Positions 33,111 to 42,233 of a stretch of DNA of 64,000 bases are shown here, piece by piece. The notes under the pieces were generated by a model, which was not told the DNA's origin, made no database searches, and saw nothing but the letters and a program-made list of their open reading frames with translations. Position 1 is the stretch's first letter; every line of letters begins with the position of its first letter. The stretch spans positions 85,860 to 149,859 of the forward strand of contig CAYRSC010000003.1 of the NCBI GenBank assembly GCA_964427155.1, given 5' to 3'. Both the position numbers and the translations under genes were made by a program. This DNA is from Desulfothermus sp964427155. Lineage in GTDB: Bacteria > Desulfobacterota > Desulfovibrionia > Desulfovibrionales > Desulfothermaceae.

Positions 33111-33551
33111 TTATACCTCCCCCTTCTCCACCAAAGCGGCTGTCAATATTCCATCGGTGGTTACCCTATCATCCACAACGGCCTCTACCTTCATCTTCCA
33201 CACATTTAATCTATATTTTATCTTTTCCGCCCTGAGTATAAGCTGGTCCCCGGGATATACAGGACGCCTAAACCTTATCTTTTCTATCCCACTGAATAAA
33301 AATATCCTGTCTTCAGGCACATCCCTCATCTCACTGAGCACCAATAGCCCACCGGTCTGGGCAAGGGCCTCCACAATCAATACCCCGGGCATCACAGGAT
33401 ATCCTGGAAAATGTCCTGAAAAATAGGGCTCATTTATGGTCACATTTTTAAGGGCCTTAATGTATTTGCCCTCCTTATATTCCAGTACCCTATCCACAAG
33501 AATAAAGGGAAATCTGTGGGGCAAAAGCTCCAGTATCTGCCGTATATTCAT
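33111..33551 (-). CDS. fabZ: 3-hydroxyacyl-ACP dehydratase FabZ
   Basis: 146 residues from the chosen start. The hot-dog fold motif L-L-P-H-R-F-P-F-I-L-V-D-R lies near the N terminus and the catalytic pair H and E in G-H-F-P-G-Y-P-V-M-P-G-V-L-I-V-E-A-L-A-Q. It dehydrates 3-hydroxyacyl-ACP in fatty acid synthesis and competes with LpxA/LpxD for the hydroxyacyl pool, which explains its place between them. I start at the ATG at 33551, which follows AAAGGAG and matches family N termini; the ATG at 33572 lies inside lpxD. Confidence 0.96.
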   Translation of the reverse strand: MNIRQILELLPHRFPFILVDRVLEYKEGKYIKALKNVTINEPYFSGHFPGYPVMPGVLIVEALAQTGGLLVLSEMRDVPEDRIFLFSGIEKIRFRRPVYPGDQLILRAEKIKYRLNVWKMKVEAVVDDRVTTDGILTAALVEKGEV

Positions 33552-33561
33552 TCCCTCTCCT

Positions 33562-34614
33562 TTATCCTTCATTCTCCTGTCCTTCCTTTTCTTTTAATAT
33601 CTTACTAAGGCGTTCTACCTCCTTTTTAAGGGAGCGGACCTCCCTATATAATGAAGGAAGTTTCACATAGGTAGAAAGCACCCTCATATGTTTCCCGTGC
33701 TCCATTGCTGGCACACCACTATACACCCCCCCTTCCTTCAAGTCCTTCATCACCCCGGCCCTTGCCCCTACTATGCAGCCATCTCCAATGGTCAAATGGC
33801 CGGTAATGCCCACCTGACCTGCAAGTATAACATTATTTCCTATCCTTGTGGAGCCTGCAATTCCCACCTGGGCAACAATAACACAGTTCTTTCCTATCTC
33901 CACATTATGGCCAATCTGGACCTGGTTATCTATCTTTGTCCCTTCTCCTATACGGGTAATACCAAGGGCGGCCCTATCTATAGTGGTATTTGCCCCTATC
34001 TCCACCTCATCCCCAATCTCCACTGAGCCTATCTGGGGGAACTTTTCCCTGGCCCCCCTATCCTCTGCAAACCCAAATCCATCCGCCCCAATAACCACCC
34101 CAGCATGTAAGATCACCCTATTTCCCACCCTGGAGTGGGCCTGGAGCACCACATTGGGAAAGAGGGTGCATCCTGTCCCTATTTTACACCCCTCCCCCAC
34201 ATATACCCCACTAAAGAGTGTAGTCCCTTTACCTATGCATGCCCCCTTTCCCACATATACAAAGGGATAGATTATTACATCTTCTCCTATCTCTGCCTCC
34301 TCATGGATATAGGCAAGGGGACTTATCCCCTTAAAATCTACTTCTTCCTTGGCAAAGAGCCTAACCACCCGTGCAAAATCTAAATAGGGATTGTCTGAAA
34401 TTATGCACCTCTTCACCTGCGAGGCATACTTCTCCTCCAGAATAACTACCCCTGCCCTGGTAGAGGTAAGAAATTTTACATACCGGGGATTTGCAAGAAA
34501 AGAGATCTCCTGTGGAGATGCATCCTCCAAGGTATTGCATCCCCTTATCTCTATATCCCCTCCCCTGAGTTCTCTTCCAAGAATAAGGGCTATTTCACTG
34601 GCGTTTATTCTCAT
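33562..34614 (-). CDS. lpxD: UDP-3-O-acylglucosamine N-acyltransferase LpxD
   Basis: 350 residues. An N-terminal uridine-binding domain (about 1-100, with S-F-L-A-N-P-R-Y) is followed by a long left-handed beta helix of hexapeptide repeats, then a C-terminal coiled helix. The catalytic histidine lies in Q-I-G-H-N-V-E-I-G, and G-A-D-G-F-G-F is conserved. It adds the N-linked acyl chain in the third lipid A step. The start overlaps the skp stop (ATGA). Confidence 0.96.
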   Translation of the reverse strand: MRINASEIALILGRELRGGDIEIRGCNTLEDASPQEISFLANPRYVKFLTSTRAGVVILEEKYASQVKRCIISDNPYLDFARVVRLFAKEEVDFKGISPLAYIHEEAEIGEDVIIYPFVYVGKGACIGKGTTLFSGVYVGEGCKIGTGCTLFPNVVLQAHSRVGNRVILHAGVVIGADGFGFAEDRGAREKFPQIGSVEIGDEVEIGANTTIDRAALGITRIGEGTKIDNQVQIGHNVEIGKNCVIVAQVGIAGSTRIGNNVILAGQVGITGHLTIGDGCIVGARAGVMKDLKEGGVYSGVPAMEHGKHMRVLSTYVKLPSLYREVRSLKKEVERLSKILKEKEGQENEG

Positions 34615-35144
34615 TTCTTCCTCTTATTCCAGACCTTATTAAATTTAAGAATCACCTCATTGGTAATATCTATTTTTTTATTGAAATAAAGTACCCCACT
34701 ATTTCTCTTATCCAGGATAATAGTAAAGTGATGCTTCCTGCCATATTCCTGCAGCACATTATTAAGGGCCTTTATTATGGGCTCCCTGAGCTGTCTTTCC
34801 CGGATCTGCATCTTTTGTTGATAAGTGGCATACAAGGTCTTAAACTCCTGCACCTTTTGTTTATATTCCAGTTCCTTATCCAGTTGGGCCTCCTGGGTGA
34901 GCATGAGTCTCTGCCTCTCCAATTGCTGTCTAAGCTTTTCTATCTCCTTTTTCTTTTTATCCAGCTTATGTTTTAATTCACTTCCCTCCTTTTTTAGCTC
35001 CATAATTGCCTGTTTTCCCGCAGCACTCTTTTCAAGGACATACTGAATATCCACAATCCCTATCTTGACCCCCTGCGCCCAGCAGGTTCCCATGAGGGTT
35101 GTCATCAAAAAAAGCACACTTACAAATACACTCATCCTTTTCAT
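34611..35144 (-). CDS. skp: OmpH/Skp-family periplasmic chaperone
   Basis: 177 residues. A signal peptide ends near C-W-A before Q-G. The mature part begins V-K-I-G-I-V-D-I-Q-Y-V-L and continues as a long Lys/Glu/Gln-rich coiled coil (about residues 45-120) that forms the tentacles of the Skp trimer. It holds unfolded outer-membrane proteins for BamA, the gene just upstream. AAGGAGG precedes the ATG. Confidence 0.9.
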   Translation of the reverse strand: MKRMSVFVSVLFLMTTLMGTCWAQGVKIGIVDIQYVLEKSAAGKQAIMELKKEGSELKHKLDKKKKEIEKLRQQLERQRLMLTQEAQLDKELEYKQKVQEFKTLYATYQQKMQIRERQLREPIIKALNNVLQEYGRKHHFTIILDKRNSGVLYFNKKIDITNEVILKFNKVWNKRKK

Positions 35145-35174
35145 ATCTTCCTCCTTAAAGACTCCATGGCGTTA

Positions 35175-37820
35175 TTAGAAGAATGTCCCCACAGAAAACT
35201 CAAACCTTCCCCCGGTATTATCCTTTAATTTATCCAGAGGATAACCATATTCCAACCTCAAAGGTCCCATGGGAGAGTTCCACCTGATCCCAAGCCCTAC
35301 ACTTTTATATACATCCAGATCCGGCATCTCTCCCTTGTTCCACACATTACCTGCATCAAAAAACAATACCCCCAATAGCCCAATCTCTTCCTTAATGGGA
35401 AATGTTATCTCCACATTGGTATAATATTCCTTATACCCCCCTACCTCATTCCCTTCACTATCATAACAAGATATATCATCATATCCATAACCTCTCACAG
35501 TATTTATGCCTCCCAGATAAAACTTTTCAAAATCCGGCACCTCACCTCCTCCATTTTGAAAGAGCCATTTTATATTAAAATGATAGTTAAAGACAAACCT
35601 CCACCACAAGGGTCTGTGATAGGCAAACTCATAACCTGTCTTTATAAAATCATCATCTCCTCCCAGCACTCCCCCGGAATATTCCAGGAAGATGCTATTT
35701 ATGGTGCCCTTGGTTGGAGCAAATCTCCTGTTGGTACTATCGCGTACCGCAGAGATGGTCATAGAATCTGACCAGTGGTTACCCTTTAAATCCTTTATCT
35801 CATCACTGGCATATTCATCAATATCATATACCCGATACTTCTCTAATGACCAATTCCAATATACTCTGGTATAAGAACCCACTGAATAGGCCAGATTAAG
35901 GGCCCCTCCATTCCTGTCCAAACTATAGTCATCATAATCCCGGGTGCTCTTATATAGGTCTGTCCCAATCCCAAGGGGTCCATCATAGAGGTGGGGATTC
36001 CAGAAACTTGCCTGAAAATAGGTGGCGGAGCTACTAAAACTTCCCTTAAAGGAAAGACTGTATCCCCTTCCAAAGAGATTCCTCTCTGTTACCTGACCCG
36101 TCAAGAAGAACTTCTCTATGCTGGAATACCCAGCTCCCACACTAAAGAATCCTGTACTCTTTTCTTTAACATGGACCTTTAGGTCTAATCTGTTTGGAGA
36201 GCTAGTGGGGATGGTATCAATATTCACTTCGTCAAAATAGTCCAATTTGGTCAAGGCCTCTTTAGAAGAATCTATCTTTTTGGAACTAAACCTGTCCCCT
36301 TCACTTATACTGAGGCTTCTTCTAATAACGTTTTCCCTTGTCTTTGTATTTCCTTCTATAATTATACGATTTATAAAGACTAACTGTCTCTTATATAGAT
36401 TAAAAGTAACATCCACTGTATGTTGCTCTAAATGTCTCTCAATATCCACACTAACTTCAGCAAATGCATATCCATAATCTGCATAAAATTTTCTCAATCT
36501 CTCTGTATCTTTTCTAAGTACAGAGCGATTAAAATATTTTCCTTCTCTCGCAAGATCATCTAACTTGATAATTTTATAAAGCTTCTTCTCTGGTACTATG
36601 ATATCTCCTTTAAAATATATTTTACCAACTTTATATCTTTCTCCCTCTACTACATTAAAAGTAATATATATTCCATCTTTCTTAAACTCTACCTTTGGTT
36701 CTCCCACCCTCACATCAATAAAACCCCTATTTGCATAATAGGCCTCTATGGCGGCCACATCTCTCTCTAAATACCCTTGTTTCAAGATGCCACTGCCTGT
36801 GAGCCAGGAGAAAAACCCCCTCTCTGAAAGGGCAAGGACCTTTTTGACGTCCTTTTCTTTGAGCTGATGGACCCCTTTTATGATGATCTTTTTGATATAG
36901 AGCTTTTTCCCCTCTTTAATATGGAGGATAAGCTCTGCCCTCCCCTTTGCCACTTTTTTCAGGGAATAAGTTATCCTTACATTATAATAGCCCTTTTTCT
37001 TATATAACTCCCTTATCTTATCCAGATCTTCCGCGAGTATCTTAAGGTTTAAAAGACCTCCTTTTTTAATGGTCATGGCCTCCAGGATATCCTTCTTTTT
37101 TACATGTTTTGCCCCCCTTATCTCAATTGTACCTATAATAGGTTTCTCCTGAACAATAAAGGTAACCACCTTTCCCTTTGGAGTATCCTGTACATCTACT
37201 GCTATCTGCTCAAAATATCCTGTCTTATATAGCCTTCTTATATCATCATCTACCTTTTTAAGCTCAAATATATCTCCCCGTTGTTCCTGTATCCTCATAA
37301 GGACTACGTCCTTTCCCAGTATTTTATTTCCCCTGACCTCAATTTTTCTTATCACCAGAGGCTGATAAATTGTCTCCTTTATTTTAAAGGCAAGCTCTTT
37401 TACTGCCTGCATTAAATAAAGAATATTATCTTTAGAAATGGAAAAACTCCTCTCTATCCCTCCTTCATAAGGAGATATAAGAGTAGTATCTATACTAAAT
37501 CCTGTTCCAATCTCAGTAAAACTTCCATAGATAGCATAGTCTCCTCCTGTTAGAATCAGGATATCTCTAATAGAAGAGGGATTCATAGAGGATAGGGGAT
37601 GGCTTTTTAATATCTCTAAAAGTGACTTTTCAGGATATATATTAAATCCCTCTGCCTTTAACGCACCCTTCAGTAAGACATGAAAATCCTGAGAAAGATA
37701 AGAATAAGAAGGGGGAGTATTCACCTTGAAGGGTATAATAACAATAGTTCTAGCACTACAGATACAAGAGAAAAGGCTAAAGAACACTATTGTCCAGGCA
37801 AGCAATATTTTTCTATTCAT
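35175..37820 (-). CDS. bamA: Outer membrane protein assembly factor BamA with extra N-terminal domain
   Basis: About 881 residues, longer than the usual 760-810. After a signal peptide there is an additional domain (about residues 25-160) opening T-I-V-I-I-P-F-K-V-N, then five POTRA domains (about 160-520), then the Omp85 beta barrel, with the V-R-G-Y-G motif near the end and a C-terminal aromatic strand (S-V-G-T-F-F). BamA folds proteins into the outer membrane. The ATG at 37820 has GGAAG 8 bases upstream; an earlier ATG at 37835 is less likely. The gene overlaps the lolD end by 8 bases. Its 5' half is AT-rich. Confidence 0.93.
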   Translation of the reverse strand: MNRKILLAWTIVFFSLFSCICSARTIVIIPFKVNTPPSYSYLSQDFHVLLKGALKAEGFNIYPEKSLLEILKSHPLSSMNPSSIRDILILTGGDYAIYGSFTEIGTGFSIDTTLISPYEGGIERSFSISKDNILYLMQAVKELAFKIKETIYQPLVIRKIEVRGNKILGKDVVLMRIQEQRGDIFELKKVDDDIRRLYKTGYFEQIAVDVQDTPKGKVVTFIVQEKPIIGTIEIRGAKHVKKKDILEAMTIKKGGLLNLKILAEDLDKIRELYKKKGYYNVRITYSLKKVAKGRAELILHIKEGKKLYIKKIIIKGVHQLKEKDVKKVLALSERGFFSWLTGSGILKQGYLERDVAAIEAYYANRGFIDVRVGEPKVEFKKDGIYITFNVVEGERYKVGKIYFKGDIIVPEKKLYKIIKLDDLAREGKYFNRSVLRKDTERLRKFYADYGYAFAEVSVDIERHLEQHTVDVTFNLYKRQLVFINRIIIEGNTKTRENVIRRSLSISEGDRFSSKKIDSSKEALTKLDYFDEVNIDTIPTSSPNRLDLKVHVKEKSTGFFSVGAGYSSIEKFFLTGQVTERNLFGRGYSLSFKGSFSSSATYFQASFWNPHLYDGPLGIGTDLYKSTRDYDDYSLDRNGGALNLAYSVGSYTRVYWNWSLEKYRVYDIDEYASDEIKDLKGNHWSDSMTISAVRDSTNRRFAPTKGTINSIFLEYSGGVLGGDDDFIKTGYEFAYHRPLWWRFVFNYHFNIKWLFQNGGGEVPDFEKFYLGGINTVRGYGYDDISCYDSEGNEVGGYKEYYTNVEITFPIKEEIGLLGVLFFDAGNVWNKGEMPDLDVYKSVGLGIRWNSPMGPLRLEYGYPLDKLKDNTGGRFEFSVGTFF

Positions 37821-38493
37821 AAACAAGACTTCCATTTTTTAACTTTAAGACCCTATTCATTTCCCCTGCGAGTTCCATATTGTGGGTAACCACCACTACA
37901 ACCACCCCCAATTCCTCATTGATCCTGTTCAATATGGTGGTTATCCTTCTAGCATTAAAGTAGTCTAGATTTCCAGTGGGTTCGTCTGCAAGCAGGACCT
38001 CACATCTTCCCACCAGGGCCCTGGCTATAGCTATTAACTGTCTCTCGCCTCCTGAGAGGGTGGGCACCTTCTGATGAAGTTTCTCCCCAAGTCCCACCAG
38101 GGATACCATCTCCTTTGCCCTTTCAAAGGCCCTGTCCCTGGTTTCTCCCCTTATAAAAAGGGGCATGGCCACATTCTCTATCACAGTAAATTCAGGGAGT
38201 AGGTGATGGAATTGAAAGACAAAACCTATAAACCTGTTTCTAAAAGATGCCCTCTGGGCCTCGTCCATCCTATCCAGATCCATGCCTCTAAAATAGATTT
38301 CTCCCCCTGTAGGCCTATCCAGCCCCCCCATGAGATGTAAAAGGGTGGTCTTTCCAGAGCCTGAGGCCCCCACAATGGCCAGGGATTCCCTCTCCTCCAC
38401 ATCAAAGGAAATATCCTTCAGGATACCTATCTCCTCCTCCCCTGAGATTATAGTCTTACTTACCCCCCTTAAAGAATAAACAATATCACTCAT
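37813..38493 (-). CDS. lolD: Lipoprotein-releasing ABC transporter ATPase LolD
   Basis: 226 residues. Walker A is G-A-S-G-S-G-K-T-T-L, the signature L-S-G-G-E-R-Q-L-I-A, and Walker B V-L-L-A-D-E-P-T-G-N-L-D. It powers release of lipoproteins from the inner membrane to LolA together with the LolC/E-type permease encoded just upstream. I start at the ATG at 38493, whose first bases overlap the lolC stop; a longer N terminus reading into lolC does not match the family. Confidence 0.94.
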   Translation of the reverse strand: MSDIVYSLRGVSKTIISGEEEIGILKDISFDVEERESLAIVGASGSGKTTLLHLMGGLDRPTGGEIYFRGMDLDRMDEAQRASFRNRFIGFVFQFHHLLPEFTVIENVAMPLFIRGETRDRAFERAKEMVSLVGLGEKLHQKVPTLSGGERQLIAIARALVGRCEVLLADEPTGNLDYFNARRITTILNRINEELGVVVVVVTHNMELAGEMNRVLKLKNGSLVYE

Positions 38494-39721
38494 ACCTGAG
38501 CACCTGTGCAGGTTCAAGTTTCGCCGCCTGGGAAGCTGGATATAGAGAGGCCACCACACACAGGGTCATGGTTATCACGGCAATGAGGATAAGGTCTGTA
38601 GCATGATATTTTACAGGGAGATAATCCAGGTAATAAACATCCGGTGGGAGCTTTATAAATTGATACCTCTGAAGTAGATATCCCACGGATAGACCCACAA
38701 TATATCCTGCAACAGTTCCAATAAATCCAATCAAACTGCCCAGGTATAGAAATATCCGCCTGATCTCAAAGGGCCTTGCCCCCATGGACATCAATATGGC
38801 AATATCCTGTCTCTTCTCCATAACAAGCATAAACAACATGATTATAATACTAAAAGAACCCACAAGCACAATCATGGTGAGGATTATGCCCATGGCTATC
38901 TTCTCCAGCTTCAATGCAGAAAACAGACTCTTATTCATGTCCATCCAGGTCTGGATATAAAAGTATTGATCATGTAGCAGTCCCCTTATCCTGAGGGCCA
39001 CCTTTTTTGCTGCATACACATCTTTTAACTTCACCTCAATACCTGAAACCACATCTTTTTTAAATCCCAGTAGTCGCTGTGCGGCACCAATGGTGGTATA
39101 GACAAGGGAGGAATCATACTCGTACATCCCTGTATCAAAGATCCCCACCACCTGGAATACCATTATCTTGGGCCTAAAGCCAAAAGAAGAGGCCTGGCCT
39201 GAAGGGCTGAGTACATTTAAAAAACTTCCCACACTCAGTCCTAATCTTATGGCCAGATCCTTTCCCACAATAATACCAGGCACCCCCTCCTCGTGGTCTC
39301 TGAGGGCGAAAAGGGAACCCTTTCTTATGTCCCGCCCCAGACTCAACACCTTAGAGGCCAAGGTGGGATCAATCCCCCTTAATACCACTCCCTTTACTCC
39401 ATAGGGAGAACTCACCATTACCTCTGCGTAAACAAAAGGAATGGCCCCTTTTACTGACTTTAACCTGGAGATCCTCCTCACCACCTGATTATAGTCTGAA
39501 ATGGGTCCATCTATCCTGGTAATCACCAGATGGGCATTTACCCCCAATATCTTATCCTGAAGATTTTCAGAAAATCCATTCATCACCCCCATGACCACAA
39601 TAAGGGCCGCCACTCCCAGGGCAATTCCCACAATGGAAAAGATTGAGATGGCAGAGATAAAACCATATTTTCTGCGACTAAACAAATACCTCTTGGCTAT
39701 AAAAGATTCAAAGGCCATCAT
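38486..39721 (-). CDS. lolC: Lipoprotein-releasing ABC transporter permease LolC/LolE
   Basis: 411 residues with four membrane helices: one near the N terminus (I-S-I-F-S-I-V-G-I-A-L-G-V), a large periplasmic domain, then three FtsX-type helices at the C terminus. The start F-E-S-F-I-A-K-R-Y-L-F is typical of LolC/E. Only one such permease is in the operon, so it probably works as a homodimer, as in many deltaproteobacteria. It begins in the lysS stop (4-base overlap). Confidence 0.93.
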   Translation of the reverse strand: MMAFESFIAKRYLFSRRKYGFISAISIFSIVGIALGVAALIVVMGVMNGFSENLQDKILGVNAHLVITRIDGPISDYNQVVRRISRLKSVKGAIPFVYAEVMVSSPYGVKGVVLRGIDPTLASKVLSLGRDIRKGSLFALRDHEEGVPGIIVGKDLAIRLGLSVGSFLNVLSPSGQASSFGFRPKIMVFQVVGIFDTGMYEYDSSLVYTTIGAAQRLLGFKKDVVSGIEVKLKDVYAAKKVALRIRGLLHDQYFYIQTWMDMNKSLFSALKLEKIAMGIILTMIVLVGSFSIIIMLFMLVMEKRQDIAILMSMGARPFEIRRIFLYLGSLIGFIGTVAGYIVGLSVGYLLQRYQFIKLPPDVYYLDYLPVKYHATDLILIAVITMTLCVVASLYPASQAAKLEPAQVLRYE

Positions 39722-41220
39722 TCTTTAGATTCTGGTTTGAGAAGGGGAAAGAGGATGACCTCCCTAATAGAAGGAGAGTCTGTAAACAACATCACCAGCC
39801 TGTCAATACCTATCCCCTCTCCAGCGGCAGGTGGCATACCATATTCCAGGGCCCTTACATAGTCTTCGTCCATAAAATGGGCCTCCTCCTCTCCCTTTGC
39901 CTTCTCCCTTGCCTGCTCCTCAAACCTTTCCCTCTGATCCCTTGGGTCATTTAATTCTGAAAAGGCGTTGGCCATCTCCCGGCCAGCAATAAACAATTCA
40001 AATCTATCAGTGAGTTCTGGATTTCTGGGATTTCGTCGGGAAAGGGGGGACACCTCCGTGGGATAGTGATATATAAAATGGGGCTGAATCAATTTAGGCT
40101 CCACCAAAAGGTCAAACAGCTTCGTCTGGATCTTCCCCAGCCCTTCATATTCCTTTACATTCTCGCCAAGCTCTTTTACCAGAGATTCCGCCCTTGCCTT
40201 GTCCATGTACTCCCTCTCCTTTAACCCCCCTATCTTCTCCAGGGATTCATAGAAGGAAAGCCTATTCCAGGGGGGAGAGAGGTCTATGGAATTTCCCTGA
40301 TAAGTCACCTCCCGAGTACCAAGGATATTATCCGCCAGAAAACAGAAAAGCTCTTCTGTAATCTTAAACAGGTCCTCATAATCAGCATAGGCAATATAAA
40401 ATTCCAGCATGGTAAATTCAGGATTATGCTGGGTGGAGATACCCTCATTCCTAAAATTGCGGTTTATCTCATAAACCCTTTCAAATCCTCCCACCAAAAG
40501 CCTTTTGAGATACAGCTCAGGGGCTATTCTCAAATATAATTTCATTCCCAAGGCATTGTGATAGGTCTCAAAGGGACGAGCAGTGGCACCTCCAGGTATC
40601 ACCTGCATCATGGGGGTCTCTACCTCTAAAAAGCCCCTCTCATCTAAAAACCTGCGAATCAATTTGAGTATATTTGTCCTAGTCCTAAATATATCCTTTA
40701 CCCTTGGATTTACAATAAGATCCACATATCTCTGTCTATAACGAGCCTCCACATCCTTTAGCCCATGATACTTTTCCGGAAGGGGTCTAAAGGATTTTGT
40801 CACCAGTTTGAAGTCCTCCACATTCAGGGTAAGTTCCCCGGTGCGAGTCCTGAAGAGAGTCCCTGTAACACCAATTATATCCCCGATATCCAGTTTCTTA
40901 AAAAAACCATAGCGCTCTTCTCCCAGGAGATTCTTTTGAAGAAATATCTGAAGCCTTCCAGAATGGTCCTGGATATGGGCAAAGGTGGCCTTCCCAAAGG
41001 AACGCACTGCCATTATCCTTCCCGCAAGGGAAAACCTCCTTCCTATCTCCTCCAGCCCTTTTTCATCCCTACTCCCAAATTGCTCTTTTAAGTAGGCTAT
41101 ATCTGTATCCTTTCTAAAGTCATTGGGAAAAAGCTCTACCCCTTCTGCCTCCAGAGAAAGGGCCTTTTCATATCTCTGCCTTAGGACTCCACTTCTCTCT
41201 TTCAACTCTTCCCTGCTCAA
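39718..41220 (-). CDS. lysS: Lysyl-tRNA synthetase, class II
   Basis: 500 residues. The N-terminal OB-fold anticodon-binding domain (about 55-150) is followed by the class II catalytic core with motif 2 F-R-N-E-G-I-S-T-Q-H-N-P-E-F and motif 3 G-I-G-I-D-R-L-V-M-L-F. It charges tRNA-Lys. Translation starts at TTG (41220), supported by AAGGAGAG 4 bases upstream. It heads the lysS-lolCD-bamA-skp-lpx run, an order shared with other deltaproteobacteria. Confidence 0.97.
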   Translation of the reverse strand: MSREELKERSGVLRQRYEKALSLEAEGVELFPNDFRKDTDIAYLKEQFGSRDEKGLEEIGRRFSLAGRIMAVRSFGKATFAHIQDHSGRLQIFLQKNLLGEERYGFFKKLDIGDIIGVTGTLFRTRTGELTLNVEDFKLVTKSFRPLPEKYHGLKDVEARYRQRYVDLIVNPRVKDIFRTRTNILKLIRRFLDERGFLEVETPMMQVIPGGATARPFETYHNALGMKLYLRIAPELYLKRLLVGGFERVYEINRNFRNEGISTQHNPEFTMLEFYIAYADYEDLFKITEELFCFLADNILGTREVTYQGNSIDLSPPWNRLSFYESLEKIGGLKEREYMDKARAESLVKELGENVKEYEGLGKIQTKLFDLLVEPKLIQPHFIYHYPTEVSPLSRRNPRNPELTDRFELFIAGREMANAFSELNDPRDQRERFEEQAREKAKGEEEAHFMDEDYVRALEYGMPPAAGEGIGIDRLVMLFTDSPSIREVILFPLLKPESKE

Positions 41221-41231
41221 CTTTCTCTCCT

Positions 41232-41246
41232 TATACTTAAAGTATA
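41232..41246. repeat. AT-rich palindrome before lysS
   Basis: TATACTT-A-AAGTATA, a perfect 7-bp inverted repeat that abuts the lysS ribosome site. The neighbouring 100 bases also hold a CCTGG-GACA-CCAGG repeat at about 41277-41290. Either could be an operator or a weak leader hairpin. Confidence 0.3.
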
Positions 41247-41351
41247 TTACCTCTTAAATAAGGTCACCCTGCCCCCCTGGGACACCAGGACACTAGTGTA
41301 TTTACTATCTCCATCAAACCTGGGGATTAATAAGTTAAAATCCCTCGCTCG

Positions 41352-42233
41352 TCAAGGAATTTGCCCGTTACCACCACATTCCTCCTCTGGCTCCACGTGA
41401 ATGGTTACCCTGGAGTTGGGTATCCTGCTCCCTATTTCCTTTTCAATGGCACAACATATGTCGTGGGAATTCTTTACTGTTTCCTCTCCAGGAAAGAGCA
41501 AATGAAACTCTATAAACCTCCAGGGTCCAGAACGTCTGGCCCTTAACTCATGCCATCTTCCCCGACCTCCCATATGTCTCTCCAGGACCTCCTCAATTAC
41601 CCTCATCTCTTCCCTGGAAAGGGAATGGTCCATAAGTCCTGCCACTGACCTCCTCAAAAGGGATATTGCACCCCATAGGATGTGTACCCCGACCCCTATG
41701 GCAATAATGGGGTCCAAAAACCACAATCTGCCTGGAAAGAGATATACCACTGTAAGTCCTCCTATTATCCCCACAGTGGTATAAACATCTGCCATTATGT
41801 GTCTGGCATCTGCCTCCAGGGCAATGGAATCAAATTCCCTGGCCGCCTTAAGGAGCATCCGTGCCAGGATAAAATTCACCCCTGCAGATCCCAGGGAAAA
41901 TAGTAAGCCCACCTGAAGGTTGGAAGGGTAAAAGGGAGAAAAAAGCCTTTTTAACGAGGTAAATATAATCCCTGCTCCTGCAAACAGGATGAGCAGTGCC
42001 TCAAACCCACTTGAAAAGTACTCTATCTTCCCATGACCATATAGATGATTCTCATCAGGTGGTTTCTGGGAGACGTGGATAGAAAAAATAAGGACCAGAC
42101 TTGCCACCACATTTATAAAAGACTCAAGTGCATCAGAGAGTAAACTCACACTCTGGGTAACCCAAAAGGCCACCACCTTAAGGACGATAGTGACAAGGGC
42201 CCCCAGGAGAGAGAGGTAGGCAAATCTCCTCAT
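41352..42233 (-). CDS. Cation diffusion facilitator family transporter
   Basis: 293 residues with six membrane helices and a C-terminal cytoplasmic domain. The metal-site motifs are S-D-A-L-E-S in helix 2 (with D and nearby N) and A-L-E-A-D-A-R-H-I-M-A-D in helix 5, giving the H/D set of the CDF family, which exports Zn2+, Fe2+, Co2+ or Ni2+ by proton antiport. Metal choice cannot be told. The ATG overlaps the cobD stop by 4 bases, suggesting a link to cobalt handling, but this is only contextual. Confidence 0.88.
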   Translation of the reverse strand: MRRFAYLSLLGALVTIVLKVVAFWVTQSVSLLSDALESFINVVASLVLIFSIHVSQKPPDENHLYGHGKIEYFSSGFEALLILFAGAGIIFTSLKRLFSPFYPSNLQVGLLFSLGSAGVNFILARMLLKAAREFDSIALEADARHIMADVYTTVGIIGGLTVVYLFPGRLWFLDPIIAIGVGVHILWGAISLLRRSVAGLMDHSLSREEMRVIEEVLERHMGGRGRWHELRARRSGPWRFIEFHLLFPGEETVKNSHDICCAIEKEIGSRIPNSRVTIHVEPEEECGGNGQIP

